Positions 9,467 through 19,051 of a stretch of 64,000 bases of DNA are shown here, piece by piece. Made by a program: the position numbers and the translations under genes. Under the pieces are notes generated by a model. The model saw only the letters and a list, made by a program, of their open reading frames with translations. It did not search any database and was not told the DNA's origin. Source of the DNA: Bacillus vallismortis. Lineage in GTDB: Bacteria; Bacillota; Bacilli; Bacillales; Bacillaceae. The stretch is taken from NCBI RefSeq assembly GCF_040784915.1, contig NZ_CP160797.1, positions 4,144,137 through 4,208,136 on the forward strand, in the 5' to 3' direction. The first letter of the stretch is position 1, and every line of letters begins with the position of its first letter.

Positions 9467-11392
9467 TTGGAAAGCAAATACTTAGATTTACTCGCGCAAA
9501 AATACGATTGTGAAGAAAAAGTGGTAACGGAAATCATTAATTTGAAAGCGATACTGAATCTGCCAAAAGGAACTGAGCATTTTGTCAGTGATTTGCACGG
9601 GGAATATCAAGCATTCCAGCACGTGCTGCGTAATGGTTCAGGACGAGTAAAAGAGAAGATCCGCGATATTTTCAGCGGTGTCATTTACGATAGAGAAATT
9701 GATGAATTAGCAGCATTGGTCTATTATCCGGAAGACAAACTGAAGTTAATCAAACACGACTTTGATGCGAAAGCAGCATTAAACGAGTGGTATAAAGAAA
9801 CGATCAACCGAATGATTAAGCTCGTTTCTTATTGCTCTTCGAAGTATACCCGCTCCAAATTACGCAAAGCACTGCCTGCCCAGTTTGCTTATATTGCCGA
9901 GGAGCTGTTATACAAAACAGAAGAAGCTTCCAACAAGGAGCAATATTACTCCGAAATCATAGATCAGATCATTGAGCTTGGCCAAGCCGATAAGCTGATC
10001 ACCGGTCTTGCTTACAGTACCCAGCGATTGGTGGTCGACCATCTTCATGTTGTCGGCGATATTTACGACCGCGGCCCGGAGCCCGATCGGATTATGGAAG
10101 AACTGATCAACTATCATTCTGTCGATATTCAGTGGGGCAATCACGATGTCCTTTGGCTCGGCGCTTATGCCGGTTCCAAAGTATGCCTGGCCAATATTAT
10201 CCGTATCTGTGCCCGCTATGACAACCTGGATATTATTGAAGACGTGTACGGCATCAATCTCAGACCGCTGCTGAACCTTGCCGAAAAATATTACGATGAT
10301 AATCCAGCTTTCCGTCCAAAAGCAGACGAAAACAGGCCAGAGGCTGAGATAAAGCAAATCACAAAAATCCATCAAGCGATTGCGATGATCCAATTCAAGC
10401 TTGAGAGCCCGATTATCAAAAGACGGCCGAACTTTAATATGGAGGAACGGTTGTTACTAGAGAAAATTGATTACGATAAAAACGAAATTACGCTGAGCGG
10501 AAAAACATATCAGCTGGAAAACACCTGTTTTGCGACGATTAACCCGGAACAGCCTGATGAGCTATTAGAGGAAGAAGCCGAAGTGCTGGACAAGCTGCTA
10601 TTCTCCGTTCAGCATTCTGAAAAGCTGGGCCGCCATATGAAGTTTATGATGAAAAAAGGCAGCCTTTATTTAAAATATAACGGCAACCTGTTAATTCACG
10701 GCTGTATTCCTGTGGATGATAATGGCAATATGGAAACAATGATGATTGAGGATAAAGCCTATGCGGGCCGTGAGCTGCTCGATGTATTTGAACGGTTTTT
10801 ACGAGAATCTTTTGCTCACCCAGAAGAAACCGATGATCTGGCGACAGATATGGTCTGGTATTTATGGACAGGCGAGTACTCTTCCCTCTTCGGAAAACGC
10901 GCCATGACGACATTTGAGCGGTACTTCATTAAAGAGAAGGAAACGCATAAAGAGAAGAAAAACCCGTATTATTATTTACGTGAAGACGAGGAAACCTGCC
11001 GAAACATCCTGGCAGAATTCGGACTCAATCCAGATCATGGCCATATTATCAACGGCCACACACCCGTAAAAGAAATCGAAGGAGAAGATCCAATCAAAGC
11101 AAACGGAAAAATGATCGTCATCGACGGCGGCTTCTCCAAAGCCTACCAATCCACAACAGGCATCGCCGGCTACACGCTGCTATACAACTCCTACGGCATG
11201 CAGCTCGTCGCCCATAAACACTTCAACTCCAAGGCAGAAGTCCTAAGCACCGGAACCGATGTCTTAACAGTGAAGCGATTAGTGGACAAAGAGCTTGAGC
11301 GAAAGAAAGTGAAGGAAACGAATGTGGGTGAGGAGTTGTTGCAGGAAGTTACGATTTTGGAGAGTTTGCGGGAGTATCGGTATATGAAGTGA
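9467..11392 (+). CDS. fbp: Fructose-1,6-bisphosphatase class III (Fbp)
   Basis: Gluconeogenic enzyme hydrolysing fructose-1,6-bisphosphate. Metallophosphoesterase motifs are visible: [34 protein letters not shown] and [10 protein letters not shown], with [12 protein letters not shown] near the C-terminus. The chosen start is TTG at 9467 with AAGGGG 10 bases upstream, giving 641 residues. The strain 168 protein is annotated as ~671 residues, and the extra N-terminal segment is readable here from ATG 9377 (KNNVILLNSP...) but is interrupted by an in-frame TAG at 9434-9436. Either translation truly begins at the TTG, or the N-terminus is damaged. Catalytic core is intact. Confidence 0.95.
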   Translation: MESKYLDLLAQKYDCEEKVVTEIINLKAILNLPKGTEHFVSDLHGEYQAFQHVLRNGSGRVKEKIRDIFSGVIYDREIDELAALVYYPEDKLKLIKHDFDAKAALNEWYKETINRMIKLVSYCSSKYTRSKLRKALPAQFAYIAEELLYKTEEASNKEQYYSEIIDQIIELGQADKLITGLAYSTQRLVVDHLHVVGDIYDRGPEPDRIMEELINYHSVDIQWGNHDVLWLGAYAGSKVCLANIIRICARYDNLDIIEDVYGINLRPLLNLAEKYYDDNPAFRPKADENRPEAEIKQITKIHQAIAMIQFKLESPIIKRRPNFNMEERLLLEKIDYDKNEITLSGKTYQLENTCFATINPEQPDELLEEEAEVLDKLLFSVQHSEKLGRHMKFMMKKGSLYLKYNGNLLIHGCIPVDDNGNMETMMIEDKAYAGRELLDVFERFLRESFAHPEETDDLATDMVWYLWTGEYSSLFGKRAMTTFERYFIKEKETHKEKKNPYYYLREDEETCRNILAEFGLNPDHGHIINGHTPVKEIEGEDPIKANGKMIVIDGGFSKAYQSTTGIAGYTLLYNSYGMQLVAHKHFNSKAEVLSTGTDVLTVKRLVDKELERKKVKETNVGEELLQEVTILESLREYRYMK

Positions 11393-11459
11393 GTGATAGT
11401 GGGGTTCAGGGATTATATTCTTTGGGCCCTTTTTTACAATCGAATATAAATCAACAAAA

Positions 11460-11488
11460 AGCCTCTCAAAATAAGGTTTTGAGAGGCT
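11460..11488 (-). terminator. Terminator between fbp and the helicase gene
   Basis: Perfect 12-base stem AGCCTCTCAAAA/TTTTGAGAGGCT with a 5-base loop, T run on the minus strand; serves the convergent helicase gene and possibly fbp. Confidence 0.85.
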
Positions 11489-11493
11489 CACTA

Positions 11494-14400
11494 TCAAACA
11501 TGAAAAGTACTTCTATTAGTGTTAGGTCTTATGACTTGGTCTACATTCTCAGCAATCGATTTATAATTTTGTTTTTTTGATAAACGATCATAATCCCCAA
11601 CAATATAAAACTCTTTTTTTGCCCTTGTAACTGCAACATTAATTAAATTAGGCTTTGAGCACGACCAATTTGCCGCTCCATCACTATTTTGATCTGTCCC
11701 CACTACAAAGTAAACAGTGTCGGCTTCTTTTCCTTGAAAGGTATGGGTAGTTCCTATTGAGCTTCGAGTCCAATCATTTACTATTTTCTTTGGTACATTT
11801 AATTCTGCCAACCGCTTTTTAATTGTTTTTTTGAGACCATCTTTCACTGCTGTAAAGGGAGTAATAACATATAAATCAGGAGCATTTAATGTATTTTCCC
11901 ATTTTTGATAAATCTCTTCAGCAACTAAATCTGCCTGCTCTTTTACAAACTGCTTATTAACCGCTACTCCCTTGCAGTCAAACCATTCGCTTTTCCCTTG
12001 TTTTTTTATCGCTAAAACCATTTTATTATCATAAGCAATTTGATTAGCGATTGTAAACATTGGATTTAAGCATCTCCTATGAACCCATAAAGGTGTCCCT
12101 ATCCACTGTCCTTTATTGTTATACATTCCAAATGGATTCGCCACATCCGCCAGTGATTGTACAGAACTCCCTATTTCAATAAACCGATCTTCAATACCAT
12201 AAAATTTTTTTATATCTCCTAATATTGTTCGATCAATGGTGACAACTGGTTCAATCTGGATTGGATCACCAACAACGACAACTTTTTGAGACCTCCATAA
12301 TGCGCCTGCCGCTTGTTGCGGAGTAGCTTGTCCCGCTTCATCTATAAATAAGTAACGAATAAAATCACGTCCAACTCCTTTATACATTGTTCGAACACTG
12401 GCAAAGGTTGTACTTATTACGGGTGTGATTAAATGGATTACACCCCACATATGTTGTAACCACATTCTGTGCTCAGTCTGATTTAAATCTAACTTACTGC
12501 GATAATTTAACAAACGCAAACTTGATTTTATTGCTTTATAATTAAATATCAAAAACAACTTGTGGACTTTCATTCCCTTTAAAAAAAGAAGCCCTCTCTC
12601 AAAATTCAATTCATCAGTTAGCCAAGGTGTATGTAATTGCCTATATTCGTATGCACTTTGAGAATTGGTCCAATAATTATCATCGGGTATTACTAACCCC
12701 TGATTTTTGCATTTATTGTTGATAGAATCCCTATATTTCTTTAACTCCATCCTTATTTGATTCGATCTCATCTGCAAAAGATCCCATTCCTTTTCTTCAT
12801 TTTTTATTTTCATAGTTATTTTTTGCAGTTGATCTTCCATCTGTAATAATTTGTTTCTTTTTGTATGAAATATTCTTTGAAAAAAAGTTGGTTTAGAAAG
12901 CGTGTGAAACTCTCTCTCTAACAACCGTTTCTGTTGTTTATAATGAGCTGTCTTTAATACTAACTTTTCTTGTTCTGCCTCTAGTAACAATAACTGATTA
13001 TTTATATCCCTATATTTTTTAAAAATTTCGCATAACGATTGTAGTTCTGCTTTCTTTTGTTTAACTGATTTCAATGTTTGTTGGAAATCAGTTACTGCAT
13101 TCTTCCAATCTGTTAAGCTTATTTTTTTATTTTCTTGTTCTAATTGCTCAATGAATGATAGTTCAAATTCGTTATTATTTCTATAATAAAGTTTTTTGTA
13201 ATAGTGAGATATATTTTCCGACTTTCCTAAAGATGCTGAGAATAGACCCCAAGCATCTGTCTCTTCACCGAGAAGAGCCTTTGCCGCAAAAGGAAACATC
13301 GATAATTCCTCTGCTTCTAATGCATATGCTTTTTCATAAGAAGAAAATACATTTTCATCTGTAACTTTACGTATAATTTCCTTCTTTTTAGGAAGGTCTT
13401 TTGAGATATTTTCAACTGCTCCATTATTGCTTGAAGCCACTACCATAGAATACTTATTAATAGATTTATCAATTTCATAAATAGTATAATGATAGCCATC
13501 TAAAACTAATTTCTTTATTTTTTTCAGAGCTTTTTCTGGGTTTTCAAAACAAGCCATTTTTTCTGCTTTTTCAACCATGAGATTTGCAAAAACATCTTTT
13601 AACAGTGTCGTTTTCCCTGTTCCTGGTGGGCCATTCACAGAGCTTATCTTTTGATTGTTATTTATAATTTGATTTACAGCTACTTGCTGCATTAAGGATA
13701 ATCTATGTTCAACAGGTGACGGCCACCTGCCGTTAGGTACATTTTTAGGCTGCAACACATCTTCAATTAAAACTCTATTTTCATCAATGTTCGTTCTATT
13801 ATCTACCCCTTCAATAAATTGCCGTAGTGTTTCATTTTCTCCTTGTGAGATAATATCTCCTAAGTCCTCTAAGAAAAAGCTATGAAAATTATTTACCCGT
13901 CCATCTTGTCCAACCTTCAAAATTTCTTTCTCAAAATAATGAAGCGCCATATTATCTATTCGTAAAAAATACCGTTCATATACTTCAAGTACTTTCTTAA
14001 GGGCTTTTTCTGTTACTCCATTTACAAAGATTGCATCAACCTGTTCCTCAAATAATCTCAACTGATCTCGAAATGTAGTCATCAAATCATCATATGCCAC
14101 TTCAAGATGTTCGTTTATTAATTTCATCACATACATAAGTACAGGTACAAATGCAGAATCCTTTACATACTTGCCTGTATGGTCAACTAAAAAAGACATG
14201 CTAAATAACATTTTCTGATCTCTATTAATCATTTCTTCATTATTTTGGAATAGATCACGTAGATAACTAACAAGTTTATGTTGCTCAAAGCAACCTAAAT
14301 AGTAACGAAATTGAATAAAATTTTTTTCAGAGTCCTTCAACTGATGCCTCTCCCAAGGCCTTTCAGAAAAAAGAACTTGTTCTGTTTTCTTTCGTTGTTG

Positions 14401-14517
14401 ACCATCTAAAAAATGGCTTCTACCCAAATCATCTCCTATACCATTGACTCCGCTTGGTGATAAAGCCTCAACTAAGTGCCATGCCCTTAATACAGAATTT
14501 ACATTTATCTTCCCCAT
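11494..14517 (-). CDS. Large superfamily 1 (Upf1/Dna2-like) helicase, accessory
   Basis: 1007-residue protein with a complete SF1B helicase motor split by a long insert: Walker A VNGPPGTGKTTLLKD (about residue 296), a coiled-coil-rich insertion (about 470-620), Walker B LFIDEAGQATPQQAAGALW with VVVVGDPIQIEPV (about 725-760), then GTTHTFQGKEADTVYFVVG and NVAVTRAKKEFYIVGD near 930-980. The DEAG and QGKE motifs are those of Upf1/DNA2-NAM7 helicases. No nuclease domain is visible in the first 290 residues, which I do not recognise. AGGAGG precedes the ATG. It lies alone in the fbp-rlmH accessory region, is AT-rich relative to neighbours, and strain 168 has yydB-D there instead. A phage-defence or nucleic-acid-processing role is inference from location and family only. 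Confidence 0.85.
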   Translation of the reverse strand: MGKINVNSVLRAWHLVEALSPSGVNGIGDDLGRSHFLDGQQRKKTEQVLFSERPWERHQLKDSEKNFIQFRYYLGCFEQHKLVSYLRDLFQNNEEMINRDQKMLFSMSFLVDHTGKYVKDSAFVPVLMYVMKLINEHLEVAYDDLMTTFRDQLRLFEEQVDAIFVNGVTEKALKKVLEVYERYFLRIDNMALHYFEKEILKVGQDGRVNNFHSFFLEDLGDIISQGENETLRQFIEGVDNRTNIDENRVLIEDVLQPKNVPNGRWPSPVEHRLSLMQQVAVNQIINNNQKISSVNGPPGTGKTTLLKDVFANLMVEKAEKMACFENPEKALKKIKKLVLDGYHYTIYEIDKSINKYSMVVASSNNGAVENISKDLPKKKEIIRKVTDENVFSSYEKAYALEAEELSMFPFAAKALLGEETDAWGLFSASLGKSENISHYYKKLYYRNNNEFELSFIEQLEQENKKISLTDWKNAVTDFQQTLKSVKQKKAELQSLCEIFKKYRDINNQLLLLEAEQEKLVLKTAHYKQQKRLLEREFHTLSKPTFFQRIFHTKRNKLLQMEDQLQKITMKIKNEEKEWDLLQMRSNQIRMELKKYRDSINNKCKNQGLVIPDDNYWTNSQSAYEYRQLHTPWLTDELNFERGLLFLKGMKVHKLFLIFNYKAIKSSLRLLNYRSKLDLNQTEHRMWLQHMWGVIHLITPVISTTFASVRTMYKGVGRDFIRYLFIDEAGQATPQQAAGALWRSQKVVVVGDPIQIEPVVTIDRTILGDIKKFYGIEDRFIEIGSSVQSLADVANPFGMYNNKGQWIGTPLWVHRRCLNPMFTIANQIAYDNKMVLAIKKQGKSEWFDCKGVAVNKQFVKEQADLVAEEIYQKWENTLNAPDLYVITPFTAVKDGLKKTIKKRLAELNVPKKIVNDWTRSSIGTTHTFQGKEADTVYFVVGTDQNSDGAANWSCSKPNLINVAVTRAKKEFYIVGDYDRLSKKQNYKSIAENVDQVIRPNTNRSTFHV

Positions 14518-14794
14518 AATTTCCTCCTATTTTAACAACATCATTCGGTTAATGTCCTCTTTATTGATCCAACTGGTATCTGTACAAAATCCCTAAACTG
14601 ATTGATCAGTCTCTTTTCTTTTTTTCGACACATTTGTTTAAATATTGAATAATTAACTAGATCACACATTAAAATTATTAGATTTTAGAACATTTCATTT
14701 TATTGAAAATTCATGATTGATTCATAAACTCTGAGATCATCTGTTAAATTTATGATACGATGACAGTAAAAAAGACATAACAGGGGCTAGTCAT

Positions 14795-16440
14795 ATGAGT
14801 GAACTTGTGTTTGAAAAAAGAGATTTTAATACAGAACAAATTCTTGCGTTGAAGGCATCTAAATTAGATAACCATCCGATTGTATACATTCTTTACAACG
14901 AAAAAAAGAAGCCGACTGCATATATTGGGCAGACTGTACAGGCTACACGACGATTGAAAGATCATTGAGAAACAAGAAGCGAAAAAGTTTAACGCAAACC
15001 ATTTTCATTGGTCATGAGAGATTTCACCAGTCCGCATCCTACAATATTGAGACAAATCTTATTAATTACTTTATTGCCGAAAATCACTACCAATTGCAAA
15101 ATGTCAGTCAAACTAGATCGAGAGAAATGCATCATTATTATCAAAAGAATTTTTATAACGAACAGCTTTTTGAGGAGATATGGGATCAGCTTCGGAAAGA
15201 GAACATTGTCAGCGACACTCTTGAAAACCTCAGAAATAAAGACATTTACAAACTATCTCCGTATAAAGAGCTCTCTCCTCAGCAGGTGGAGATCAAAAAC
15301 GAAATTCTTGATTTTTGCAAGGTGCATATTGAAAAACCAGGCAACCATGTCATTTCTATAGAAGGAGATGCCGGAACAGGGAAAAGTGTCTTACTGAGCT
15401 CTCTATTTAACACGATTCAGGATTTATCTAAAGATGAAAATTCACATTTAAAAAACAAGAACAATTACTTACTTGTGAACCATGGTGAAATGCTGAAGAC
15501 TTATAAAAGCATCGCAAACAGCTTACCAAATTTAAAGAAAAAAAACTTAATGAAGCCTACCTCCTTTATAAATCAAATGTCAAAAACAGGGGAAACAGCT
15601 GATATTGTATTAGTAGATGAGGCTCATCTGCTTTTAACCAAAGAGGATAGATTTAATAATTTCCACTATCAAAATCAGCTAGAGGAAATCATTAAACGCA
15701 GTAGAATCACTATTGTCATCTTCGATCCTAAACAAGTGTTAAAAATTAAAAGCTATTGGAATGAAAGGTTGCTTAAGGAGATCACCAATCAATATCATGC
15801 GAAAACAGTAAAGCTCACGGAGCAAATGAGAATGAATGCAAATCCAGACACACTAAAGTGGATTAACCATTTTGTCTCAAAACAATTGCTCCCTCTGCCG
15901 CAAGAAAATAATGATACCTTCCAGCTCAAAATCTTTGAGGACCATGCCGACTTTAAAGCTGCAATTGAGAAAAAGAATAAGGAAGTTGGTCTATCACGTA
16001 TTGTCTCGACCTTTGATTATATACATAAAAAAGATGGTGCTACTTATATGGTCGATGAGGAAGGCATTAACATGCCATGGAATTCTACAAATGACAAATG
16101 GACTTGGGCAGAACATGCAGATTCGATTAAAGAAGTCGGTTCCATCTATACTGTTCAAGGCTTTGACCTAAATTATGTTGGCGTCATTCTAGGACCTTCT
16201 GTCAGCTATGATAGTGAAAAAGATGAGCTTTTCATCGACACTGCAAAATATAAAGATACAGGCGCATTCACCACACGAGATGACATGTCTGCCGATAAAA
16301 TTAAGAAAATAAAGGAAGAGATTATTCTAAACTCTATCAATGTCCTCATGAAACGGGGCATCAACGGTCTTTACATATACGCAACGGATGTTAAATTAAG
16401 AAATAGATTGCTAGAGTTAAAAAGGAGCAGGAAAAAATGA
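14795..16440 (+). pseudogene. GIY-YIG nuclease / DUF2075 ATPase fusion, frameshifted
   Basis: Two frames join into one protein. Frame one starts at ATG 14795 (AGGGG upstream) and encodes a GIY-YIG nuclease start: IVYILYN, AYIGQT and RRLKDH, ending in TGA at 14966. Frame two runs from 14965 to 16440 and continues without a gap in homology-like sense: LRNKKRKS..., the nuclease glutamate region YNIETNLINYF, then a P-loop domain with IEGDAGTGKSVLL and Walker B IVLVDEAHLLL, typical of DUF2075 (superfamily 1-like ATPase). A single lost T at about 14965 explains it; a -1 shift would restore the frame, but no slippery heptamer is present. Either a recent mutation or a sequencing error. It overlaps the next gene by ATGA, so the pair was one unit. 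Confidence 0.75.
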
Positions 16441-16742
16441 GCGAAATCAAAGATTTAATTAACACGATTAATGAATTTAGAGACGCGCGCAACTGGAGAC
16501 AATACCACAACCCAAAGGATCTCGCCATCTCCATTTCAATTGAAGCAGCCGAACTGTTAGAAGACTTCCAATGGAAAAGCAGCGAAGAAGCACTCAAAGC
16601 AAACGAGGAAAACATTCGTGAAGAAATTGCTGATGTTCTTATCTATTCGCTGATGCTCTGTTCAGATCTTGATATGGATGTGAAGGAGATTATTGAGGAG
16701 AAGGTTGTGAAGAATGGTCGGAAGTATCCGGTCAATGAGTAA
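16437..16742 (+). CDS. MazG-like nucleotide pyrophosphohydrolase
   Basis: 101-residue all-alpha NTP pyrophosphohydrolase. The metal-binding motif is seen as EAAELLEDF (about 33-41) and EEIADVLIYSLML (about 60-72), the ExxE...ExxD pattern of MazG/dCTPase proteins, and WRQYHNPKDLAISISIE matches the N-terminal helix. It starts within the last codons of the DUF2075 gene (ATGA) after GGAGCAGG. Small MazG-like enzymes hydrolyse (d)NTPs; pairing with a GIY-YIG/DUF2075 ATPase suggests nucleotide-pool control alongside nucleic-acid cleavage, as in defence-type cassettes. That pairing role is inferred. Confidence 0.85.
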   Translation: MSEIKDLINTINEFRDARNWRQYHNPKDLAISISIEAAELLEDFQWKSSEEALKANEENIREEIADVLIYSLMLCSDLDMDVKEIIEEKVVKNGRKYPVNE

Positions 16743-16770
16743 TTATATTTCCTTTACATTTAATTAAAGC

Positions 16771-16816
16771 GATCGTCATGCATCAGAAAATAAAATAAGT
16801 GCATGACGATCTTTTA
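16771..16816 (+). terminator. Terminator after the MazG-like gene
   Basis: Perfect 12-base inverted repeat GATCGTCATGCA/TGCATGACGATC followed by TTTT. Confidence 0.85.
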
Positions 16817-16899
16817 ATTATGTGCTTGGGAATGGTTAACAAATGATTGGACACTACATCTTCCTAAAAACTCAAAGTAGTATTAGCAGTTTCACAGTT

Positions 16900-17223
16900 C
16901 TAGTCTATAATTGATGTCTTATATTTAAACTCGATGTCTTTTAAATAATTAATAGCAAATAACTTATTATCAAAATTATTTAACCAGTTATCTATATAAT
17001 TTCGAAGTTGATTAGAAAAACTTAAATTATACTTATATTTATATCTAAAAGCCCGCGCTAAATTTAGCTTAGGATTCTCCCTAACTTTCACCCTCCTAAA
17101 AATTGAGTGAAACTCAAGACAGTCAATAAATTTATCATTAAGAGTCTTCTCATTTAGGAACACTTCGTTTCCTTCTTCTTTTTCTTGAATTAATATTTTG
17201 TTAAGTATTTTATCTATATGCAC
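16900..17223 (-). CDS. Hypothetical protein, 107 aa
   Basis: AT-rich frame starting at GTG 17223, no good ribosome binding site, TAA stop two codons upstream. The protein is charged and helical (KEEGNEVFLNEKTLNDKFID, then RAFRYKYKYNLSF); no family recognised. It lies downstream of the reverse transcriptase on the same strand, 115 bases after its stop, but just outside the rlmH-tail repeat at 17244, so it may belong to a neighbouring element or be the end of a longer broken gene. Confidence 0.4.
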   Translation of the reverse strand: MHIDKILNKILIQEKEEGNEVFLNEKTLNDKFIDCLEFHSIFRRVKVRENPKLNLARAFRYKYKYNLSFSNQLRNYIDNWLNNFDNKLFAINYLKDIEFKYKTSIID

Positions 17224-17243
17224 TTTTTATTGATTTTCTTATC

Positions 17244-17259
17244 ACTTATGATATGACTC
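17244..17259 (-). repeat. rlmH 3'-end copy (candidate attachment site, distal)
   Basis: On the minus strand GAGTCATATCATAAGT, with the next bases GA giving codons E-S-Y-H-K-stop. It matches the true rlmH end (GAGCCTTATCATAAGT, 19528-19543, E-P-Y-H-K-stop) at 14 of 16 positions in the same orientation. rlmH C-termini of the form E-x-Y-H-K are the known target of staphylococcal SCC elements. Attachment-site function here is inferred. Confidence 0.6.
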
Positions 17260-17338
17260 ACAGTAAGGTTGGGTGGGTAAACTATTAAAGAATTAAAGGA
17301 TATCCAATAATTGATGATCTTAAACATGTGAGTAGTTA

Positions 17339-18841
17339 TTAATAATCGTAAGACTTAGATTCTGGATTCATTGTCCTTTCAATCCCAACGGTAATGACGT
17401 TCAACCTTATTGCTTGATATATTCTTAAGAAACTTGGTATTTCCATTATTCCTTTTTTACCTTTAATTCTTCTAACCTTGCATTCTTGTATCAAATCATT
17501 ACCGTTAACATTAAACGGGAATTGGTCAGTCCTTAAGTGCCCCCACTTAAGTAGAAGTCTCTTTCTTTTCTTTAATGTATTTAAAATTGTAGATATAAGC
17601 CATTTATCTAAGTGCCTTAGCTGCTCTTCATCATCTAACAATGGATAAAAACTCATAATACCTTTAAATCTTAGTCTTTTATAAGATCCATTAAGGTAAT
17701 TTTTAAGCATTTTCTCATTTAGATTACCATATAAATAACGACGAATTTGCATTATCGCGGTTACAAAGTCCCTATCTTCATTGTTTCCCGGAATCATAAC
17801 AGATTTAAGAGTCTCTCCATTTAATGGTTGGATTAGGTTTCTATAAAGAATATAGCTTATTTGTTTTTTTATTTTATTAACAGAAGAAGGTTTTATACTA
17901 ATATGCTCATTGGAAAGCTTATATCCTAAAAATTCAACATAATGCTTGTAAGAAGCTAGTTCGGAAGGCATTCCTTCCTTAGATAAAATACTAATACCAT
18001 CAGATTTAAGAGCGTTAATTTTAACCCCCGCCTCTGTTGAAAACACATTAATAATTTCAAATGATTTACTTATCTTTCCATAGTCATCTGCCCAAATTAT
18101 TGTGTCATCTGCATATCTTGCAAATCTTAATCCTTCTTTTTCTAATTTTTTGTCCAACTTCCAACATGCTATATTTGCCAGAAAAAGTGATAAAGATGTT
18201 CCTTGGGGTATACCTTTTCCCTCTACCATGTTTACTAAGAATGACTTAATTATATTTGTTTCAAATTCAGTTATTAAAAAACCATTTTGATTGAATTGAT
18301 CAAATAAATAATCGTGATTAATCGAACCAAAAAAATCTTTAAAATCGAATTCGGCTACAAATGTTCTCGAGCTTAATTTTATATCAAGTCCTATATCATT
18401 TATTGCGTAATGTACATTTCTGTCATTTCTGTAGGCATATGAGAAGAAGCTAAATCTATGTTTGTTTTTACTTAAAAGTTTCTTATAAAAATAATTTGAT
18501 ACTGCTTCGTCCGGTATTTGGAATATGTATACTTCTCTTTTTCCACCACCTTTTTTATCAACATAATTAATATAAGGTTGATGTGGCTTATATTCACCAT
18601 TAATCAGCTTGTTAAATATTGAGGTCCCTATTTTCTTGTAATGCTTTAACACATAATAAGGATTGTGCTTTCTATTAGCGTTCCAATGTATAGGTGTTTT
18701 TACTTCTTTAGGGGGAGGATTTGTTACACGTCGCTTGTTTCTTTGGTACTCTAATTCCAAAGAATTATGATAATTCTCGTGTTGTTCGACCTTCTTTTTG
18801 GCAAATTCAAATATTGAATTAATAATCTCTTGTTTTAACAT
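17339..18841 (-). CDS. Reverse transcriptase, defence/unknown-group type, with upstream RNA
   Basis: 500-residue RNA-directed DNA polymerase. RT motifs in order: N-terminal KTPIHWNANRKHNPYYVLKH, VAEFDFKDFFGSINHDYLF (motif A region, first Asp), GIPQGTSLSLFLANIACWKLD (QG and ANI of motif B), FARYADDTIIWADD (catalytic YADD, about residue 246) and EFLGYKLS. The C-terminal ~150 residues carry no maturase or endonuclease domain that I recognise. It lacks the NAxxH and VTG motifs usual for retron RTs. The start at ATG 18841 is chosen because GGGGGAAG lies 6 bases upstream; the longer frame to 18937 would run through a terminator hairpin. A structured leader RNA precedes it, as in several DRT systems. 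The exact class is not assignable by eye. Confidence 0.85.
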   Translation of the reverse strand: MLKQEIINSIFEFAKKKVEQHENYHNSLELEYQRNKRRVTNPPPKEVKTPIHWNANRKHNPYYVLKHYKKIGTSIFNKLINGEYKPHQPYINYVDKKGGGKREVYIFQIPDEAVSNYFYKKLLSKNKHRFSFFSYAYRNDRNVHYAINDIGLDIKLSSRTFVAEFDFKDFFGSINHDYLFDQFNQNGFLITEFETNIIKSFLVNMVEGKGIPQGTSLSLFLANIACWKLDKKLEKEGLRFARYADDTIIWADDYGKISKSFEIINVFSTEAGVKINALKSDGISILSKEGMPSELASYKHYVEFLGYKLSNEHISIKPSSVNKIKKQISYILYRNLIQPLNGETLKSVMIPGNNEDRDFVTAIMQIRRYLYGNLNEKMLKNYLNGSYKRLRFKGIMSFYPLLDDEEQLRHLDKWLISTILNTLKKRKRLLLKWGHLRTDQFPFNVNGNDLIQECKVRRIKGKKGIMEIPSFLRIYQAIRLNVITVGIERTMNPESKSYDY

Positions 18842-18857
18842 GCAACTTCCCCCTTTT

Positions 18858-19018
18858 CTAAAAAGAGCTCCCTCTGTAAAGAGGGAGCTCTTATCACGGA
18901 AACTATAAGTAAAAATAAGCTCAATACTCTCGATCAACTCTTTTGAGAAGCGTTGATCTCCATCGCCATTCTTTAAAAGAATGGCATCTATAGTATCCGT
19001 TAGTCACCTAATGACGTT
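18858..19018 (-). ncRNA. Candidate structured non-coding RNA upstream of the reverse transcriptase
   Basis: Minus-strand segment of about 160 bases with no coding frame and four hairpins: CGTTAG/CTAA-CG (18998-19016), GCCATTCTT/AAGAATGGC with 3-base loop (18965-18985), GATCAAC/GTTGATC with inner TCT/AGA (18932-18958) and a 12-base perfect stem AAGAGCTCCCTC/GAGGGAGCTCTT (18863-18892) followed by TTTTT. The last is a terminator, so an RNA from a promoter near 19050 would end just before the RT gene, the RT being read by leak-through. A T-rich stretch (TTATTTTTACTTATAG) lies between hairpins. This arrangement matches RT-template RNAs of DRT or retron systems; the role is inferred. Confidence 0.6.
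18863..18892 (-). terminator. Terminator hairpin between leader RNA and RT gene
   Basis: Perfect 12-base stem, 6-base loop, T5 on the minus strand, 17 bases before the RT ribosome binding site. Confidence 0.8.
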
Positions 19019-19024
19019 GTAACT

Positions 19025-19051
19025 ATTTTATCATGATATTAAACAGAACAA
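19025..19051 (-). promoter_or_regulatory. Possible promoter of the RT leader RNA
   Basis: Minus strand -35 TTGTTC (19046-19051) and -10 TAAAAT (19025-19030) with a 15-base spacer, slightly short; transcription would begin near 19018, at the first hairpin. Confidence 0.4.

Noticed and set aside
14795..16440. Programmed -1 frameshift in the GIY-YIG/DUF2075 gene
   Set aside because: The -1 slip would restore the frame but there is no slippery heptamer or stimulatory stem at the site; a one-base loss is simpler.
17339..18841. RT as a group II intron maturase or a retron
   Set aside because: No maturase X or endonuclease domain and no domain V-like RNA downstream; retron NAxxH and VTG motifs missing.
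17339..18937. RT starting at ATG 18937 (532 aa)
   Set aside because: The extra 32 codons run through a perfect terminator stem; the ATG at 18841 has a proper GGGGGAAG site.
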